Below, piece after piece: positions 60,875-64,000 of a stretch of DNA of 64,000 nt. The first letter of the stretch is position 1, and every line of letters begins with the position of its first letter. The notes beneath the pieces were generated by a model. It saw nothing but the letters and a program-made list of their open reading frames with translations. It ran no database searches and was not told the origin of the DNA. Where the stretch lies: assembly GCF_900104055.1 (NCBI RefSeq), contig NZ_FNJQ01000006.1:1-64000 (forward strand), in the 5' to 3' direction. The DNA is from Pseudoselenomonas ruminantium (GTDB taxonomy: Bacteria > Bacillota > Negativicutes > Selenomonadales > Selenomonadaceae). Made by a program: the position numbers and the translations under genes.

Positions 60875-62560
60875 ATGATAACAGTGAACGTAAGAGAAGA
60901 AAAAGCAGATGTACTCATAATCGGCGGCGGGGCGGCAGGCTGTTATGCCGCCATCACATTGGGCGAAGAACACCCTGGATTGTCTGTATTGTTGGTGGAC
61001 AAGGCCAATATCAAGCGCAGCGGCTGCCTGGCAGCCGGGGTAAATGCCCTGAATGCCTATATTACCCAAGGCCATACACCAAAGGATTATGCGGATTATG
61101 CCAAGGAGGATGCGGCAGGCATCGTGCGGGAGGATTTGCTCCTGTCCATGAGCGAGGGGCTTAACGAAGTCACCGCCAAACTGGAAAAGCTGGGGCTGGT
61201 CATCCAGAAAAATCCCGATGGCAGCTATGCTTCACGGGGCTGGCGTAATATCAAGATCAACGGAGAAAATATCAAGCCGATTTTGGCTAGAGCTGTACTT
61301 GACCAGTCAAATGTCAAAGTCAGAAATCATATCAATGTGGTGGACTACATTGCAGCTGACGGTCAAATTCGCGGTGCCTGGGGGATTGATCTGCGAAAGG
61401 AAGAAATCGTGCTCTTTACGGCCAGGGCCGTTATCTGCGCCACGGGCGGGGCGGCAGGGCTTTATCAGCCCAATCATCCCGGCACTTCCCGCCATAAGAT
61501 GTGGTACAGTCCCTTCAATACCGGTGCCGGTTATGCCATGGGTCTGCGGGCAGGGGCGGAGATGACCACTTTCGAGATGCGTTTTATTGCCCTCAGGTGC
61601 AAGGGGACAATCGCGCCAACCGGTACGATTGCCCAGGGAGTGGGCGCGCCCCAGGTCAATTCCCGCGGGAAGGCGTATCAGGCCAAATACGGCAATACCA
61701 CAGCAGAGCGGCTTTGGGCAGTGGTCAAGGAAAATTTGGCAGGCCATGGCCCCTGCTATCTAAGCACCCACGGTATCAGCTTGGAACAGGCGGCGGCTTT
61801 GGAGCGGGCCTATCTCAATATGGCCCCCGCCCAGACACTTTTCTGGCGGGAAAGCGGGCTGAACCCCAGCGAATTTGATGTGGAAATCGAAGGTTCCGAG
61901 CCCTATGTAGTAGGCGGCCATACCGCCAGCGGCTACTGGATTGGCGCTGACCGGTCAACTACCTTGCCAGGGCTCTTTGCTGCCGGTGATGTGGCCGGCG
62001 GCTGTCCGCAGAAATACGTGACGGGTTCCTTTGTAGAAGGCGAGATTGCAGCGCAATCGGCGGCGAAGTTTGCCGAAGGGGTTGCACCGAATTTTGATTC
62101 AGCATGGATAAAGGAAAAAATCATCCGGCAGGTACAGCAATTCTTAGGCCAGGATAATGACAGTCCTTACACGGTGGAAAGTTTGGAAGAAGCCATGCAG
62201 CAGGCCATGGATGAATACGCCGGGGGGATTAAGACGTACTATGCTTACAGTGAAAGTTCGCTGAAGATTGCCCGCAAGCATATCGAGCGATTGACGCAGC
62301 TTAGCGAGGAATTGAAAGCCAAAGATTTTTATGGCCTCTTGAAGATTTTTGAACTGCGGGAGCGGCTGCTGGTCTGCCAGGCGCTGATTGAACATCTGGC
62401 TGCCCGCAAGGAAACCCGCTGGCATGCCTTTGCCGAGCACTTGGATTATCCTGAGCGCCGGGAGGATTATAAGGTGTTTATCAATTCCAAGCTGGAGCAA
62501 GGAAAAATCAGGATTATAAGACGGCCATTGGCTGCGGGGAAAGAGGAGGCGGTTGTATGA
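60875..62560 (+). CDS. aprA: AprA-like adenylylsulfate reductase flavoprotein subunit
   Basis: A 561-residue FAD protein of the fumarate reductase/AprA superfamily: DVLIIGGGAAGCYAAITLGE, then VDKANIKRSGCLAAGVNALN, a motif very like that of AprA, the RAVICATGGAAGLYQPNHPG block, FNTGAGYAMGLRAGAEMTTF, and a C-terminal R-W-H-DYPERREDYKVFINSK region. With its ferredoxin partner it should reduce APS to sulfite and AMP. The location between cysA and cysD (ATP sulfurylase, which makes APS) strongly supports this use in assimilation. No thioredoxin-type APS/PAPS reductase is visible in the window. It is shorter than dissimilatory AprA. Confidence 0.8.
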   Translation: MITVNVREEKADVLIIGGGAAGCYAAITLGEEHPGLSVLLVDKANIKRSGCLAAGVNALNAYITQGHTPKDYADYAKEDAAGIVREDLLLSMSEGLNEVTAKLEKLGLVIQKNPDGSYASRGWRNIKINGENIKPILARAVLDQSNVKVRNHINVVDYIAADGQIRGAWGIDLRKEEIVLFTARAVICATGGAAGLYQPNHPGTSRHKMWYSPFNTGAGYAMGLRAGAEMTTFEMRFIALRCKGTIAPTGTIAQGVGAPQVNSRGKAYQAKYGNTTAERLWAVVKENLAGHGPCYLSTHGISLEQAAALERAYLNMAPAQTLFWRESGLNPSEFDVEIEGSEPYVVGGHTASGYWIGADRSTTLPGLFAAGDVAGGCPQKYVTGSFVEGEIAAQSAAKFAEGVAPNFDSAWIKEKIIRQVQQFLGQDNDSPYTVESLEEAMQQAMDEYAGGIKTYYAYSESSLKIARKHIERLTQLSEELKAKDFYGLLKIFELRERLLVCQALIEHLAARKETRWHAFAEHLDYPERREDYKVFINSKLEQGKIRIIRRPLAAGKEEAVV

Positions 62561-62868
62561 GCATCGCCATCGAAGCGGCCAAGTGTGTGGGCTGCGGCCT
62601 GTGCACGGAGGTCTGCCCCGGCAATCTCCTGCAGGTGAAGGCGGGCAGGGCAGTTATCCGCGATGTGCGGGACTGCTGGGGTTGCACGGCCTGTGTCAAG
62701 GAGTGCCCGCGGCAGGCAATTTACTATTATCTGGCGGCAGATTTAGGCGGCCGCGGCGGAAGGCTTTATGCCGAGAATACCAAAAATGAAATCAAATGGC
62801 AGATGTACTGGCCCGATGGCAGTTTTGATGAGATTGTCACGGCCAAGGGTGAAGCCAATAAATATTAG
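62557..62868 (+). CDS. aprB: AprB-like ferredoxin subunit (two 4Fe-4S clusters)
   Basis: A 103-residue protein overlapping aprA by four bases. Two cluster motifs are present: CVGCGLCTEVCPGNLL and CWGCTACVKECPRQAI. The C-terminal KWQMYWPDGSFDEIVTAKGE segment is typical of the AprB tail that wraps the flavoprotein subunit, though shorter than in sulfate-respiring bacteria. It passes electrons to the FAD of the large subunit. Confidence 0.82.
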   Translation: MSIAIEAAKCVGCGLCTEVCPGNLLQVKAGRAVIRDVRDCWGCTACVKECPRQAIYYYLAADLGGRGGRLYAENTKNEIKWQMYWPDGSFDEIVTAKGEANKY

Positions 62869-62889
62869 ATATATAAGTGGGGGAGCGTT

Positions 62890-63708
62890 ATGTCACAAGT
62901 GGAAACAGCAGATAAGTTGGATGCGTTGGAAGCAGAAAGCATCTATATTTTACGGGAAGCTTACAAGAAATTGGGCAAGCTGGGCATGCTCTGGTCGATT
63001 GGCAAGGATTCGACGGTCCTGTTATGGCTGGCGAAAAAAGCCTTTTACGGCCATTGCCCTTTTCCCTTTATCCATGTGGATACGAAGCACAAGATCCCGG
63101 AAATGATTGCCTATCGTGACCGGGTGGCCAAGGAACTGAATCTGGATTTGATTGTCCATACCAATCAGGCGGCTATCGATGTGGGCATGGGGCCGGACAA
63201 GGGGCGTCTGGCCTGCTGCCAGGCATTAAAGACCGAAGGGCTCAAGCAGGTGGTCAAGGAATACGGCTTTGATGGCCTGATCGTGGGCGTGCGTCGGGAC
63301 GAGGAAGGTTCCCGTTCCAAGGAGCGTGTGTTCAGCGAGCGCAAGGAGGACGACGCCTGGGATTATGCCAATCAGCCGCCGGAACTTTGGGATCAGTTCA
63401 AGACGGATTTCCCGAAGGGCCATCACATCCGCGTCCATCCATTGCTGGCCTGGAATGAGCTGGATATCTGGGAGTACATCCGCCGGGAGAATATTCCTAT
63501 CATTGATTTGTACTTTGCCAAGAACGGCAAGCGTTACCGCTCGTTGGGCTGTGCCTGCTGCACGGGGCAGATTGATTCCGATGCGGATACGCTGGATAAG
63601 ATCATCGAGGAACTGAAGCACACCACCACCAGCGAGCGGGCGGGGCGCAAGCAGGATCAGGAAGATTCCTATGCGATGCAGAAACTGCGGAAAGAGGGGT
63701 ATATGTAA
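62890..63708 (+). CDS. cysD: CysD, sulfate adenylyltransferase small subunit
   Basis: A 272-residue N-type ATP pyrophosphatase: the PP-loop is SIGKDSTVLLWLAKKAF, then FIHVDTKHKIPEMIAYRD, VGVRRDEEGSRSKERVFSER and the C-terminal GCACCTGQIDSDADTL. It adenylates sulfate to APS together with the GTPase CysN. The ATG follows GGGGGAG; the stop overlaps the cysN ATG by one base (TAATG). Confidence 0.95.
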   Translation: MSQVETADKLDALEAESIYILREAYKKLGKLGMLWSIGKDSTVLLWLAKKAFYGHCPFPFIHVDTKHKIPEMIAYRDRVAKELNLDLIVHTNQAAIDVGMGPDKGRLACCQALKTEGLKQVVKEYGFDGLIVGVRRDEEGSRSKERVFSERKEDDAWDYANQPPELWDQFKTDFPKGHHIRVHPLLAWNELDIWEYIRRENIPIIDLYFAKNGKRYRSLGCACCTGQIDSDADTLDKIIEELKHTTTSERAGRKQDQEDSYAMQKLRKEGYM

Positions 63709-64000
63709 TGAGTAAAGAATTGGAACATAAAGAGGCAGGTCTGAACATCGTGGTGGTGGGCCATGTGGACCACGGCAAGTCCACGGTCATTGGCAGGCTG
63801 CTCTACGATACGGATTCCCTGCCCCAGGGAGCCATCGCCAAGGTGGAGAAAATCGCCCATGACACGGGCAAGCCCTTTGAGTACGCCTATCTCCTGGATG
63901 CCTTCGAGGAAGAACAGCAGCAGGGCATTACCATCGACACCACCCGCATCCAGTTTTCCACGGAGAAGCGTGACTATGTGATTATCGACGCGCCGGGGCA
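63708..64000 (+). CDS. cysN: CysN, sulfate adenylyltransferase GTPase subunit (3' partial)
   Basis: The first ~97 codons are in the window; the frame is open at the edge. It starts MSKELEHKEAGLNIVVVGHV and has G1 GHVDHGKST, a switch region with GITIDTTRIQF and G3 DAPGH. CysN couples GTP hydrolysis to APS formation by CysD. It may be fused to an APS kinase domain downstream, which cannot be seen here. Confidence 0.93.
   Translation, partial: MSKELEHKEAGLNIVVVGHVDHGKSTVIGRLLYDTDSLPQGAIAKVEKIAHDTGKPFEYAYLLDAFEEEQQQGITIDTTRIQFSTEKRDYVIIDAPG

Overview
The window looks like a chromosomal segment of a diderm Firmicute of the class Negativicutes, most likely a Selenomonas-type organism. The reasons are the mix of Firmicutes-type genes (AddA/AddB recombination nuclease, HflX next to a methionine-gamma-lyase-like gene, BioY, a BirA-type operator) with spike proteins of a contractile injection system, flagellins and a moderately GC-rich core. 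This is inferred from gene content; no rRNA is present to confirm it.

Bases 1-10.7 kb are an accessory junkyard of polymorphic-toxin cassettes. Fragments of Rhs YD-repeat genes, 3' tails of vgrG and PAAR-like DUF4280 domains are joined to AT-rich toxin tails, each followed by a small candidate immunity gene. Four tails belong to one toxin family that I do not recognise, carried on three different delivery domains and paired with small three-helix membrane proteins. One Rhs tail is a TNT-type NAD+ glycohydrolase. Two SMI1/KNR4-type immunity genes close the array. Several units are frameshifted or truncated.

Bases 10.8-19.7 kb are a compact operon-like spike module: a hypothetical gene, vgrG, vgrG, DUF4280 protein, a third vgrG-like gene, a candidate effector, a pentapeptide-repeat protein and a DcrB/Eag-like protein, then a secreted protein. 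No sheath, tube or baseplate genes are in view. A tRNA-Lys (CTT) at 19.8 kb separates this from the core genome.

Bases 19.9-42.6 kb are core: a YejK-like nucleoid protein, HflX with a JAMM-like N-terminal domain, a PLP lyase, an HGSNAT-like acetyltransferase next to a GH84 hexosaminidase, Hsp20, CheR, a truncated PaaK-like protein, AddB-AddA, a ZIP transporter, and the polyamine transporter potABCD behind a two-hairpin leader.

Bases 42.6-49.8 kb are a flagellin locus: a sigma-28 type promoter, a flagellin, two GT8 glycosyltransferases, and a convergent flagellin carrying an HExxH peptidase (flagellinolysin) preceded by a secreted protein. BioY follows, with a BirA-like operator over its promoter, then an amidase.

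Bases 51.2-64 kb hold sulfate uptake and assimilation: a tandem DUF2292 (YezD-like) protein, sulfate-binding protein and CysT, then, after a 5.3 kb interruption (FAD oxidoreductase, DUF4127, solute-binding protein, MazG), CysW, CysA, an AprA/AprB-like APS reductase, CysD and the start of CysN. Both halves carry a copy of the same promoter-operator and the same long hairpin, with two compensatory base-pair changes. CysW is also preceded by a 16-residue reading frame ending Cys-Cys-stop. The sulfur leader and the toxin/membrane-protein family are the best candidates for undescribed biology here.
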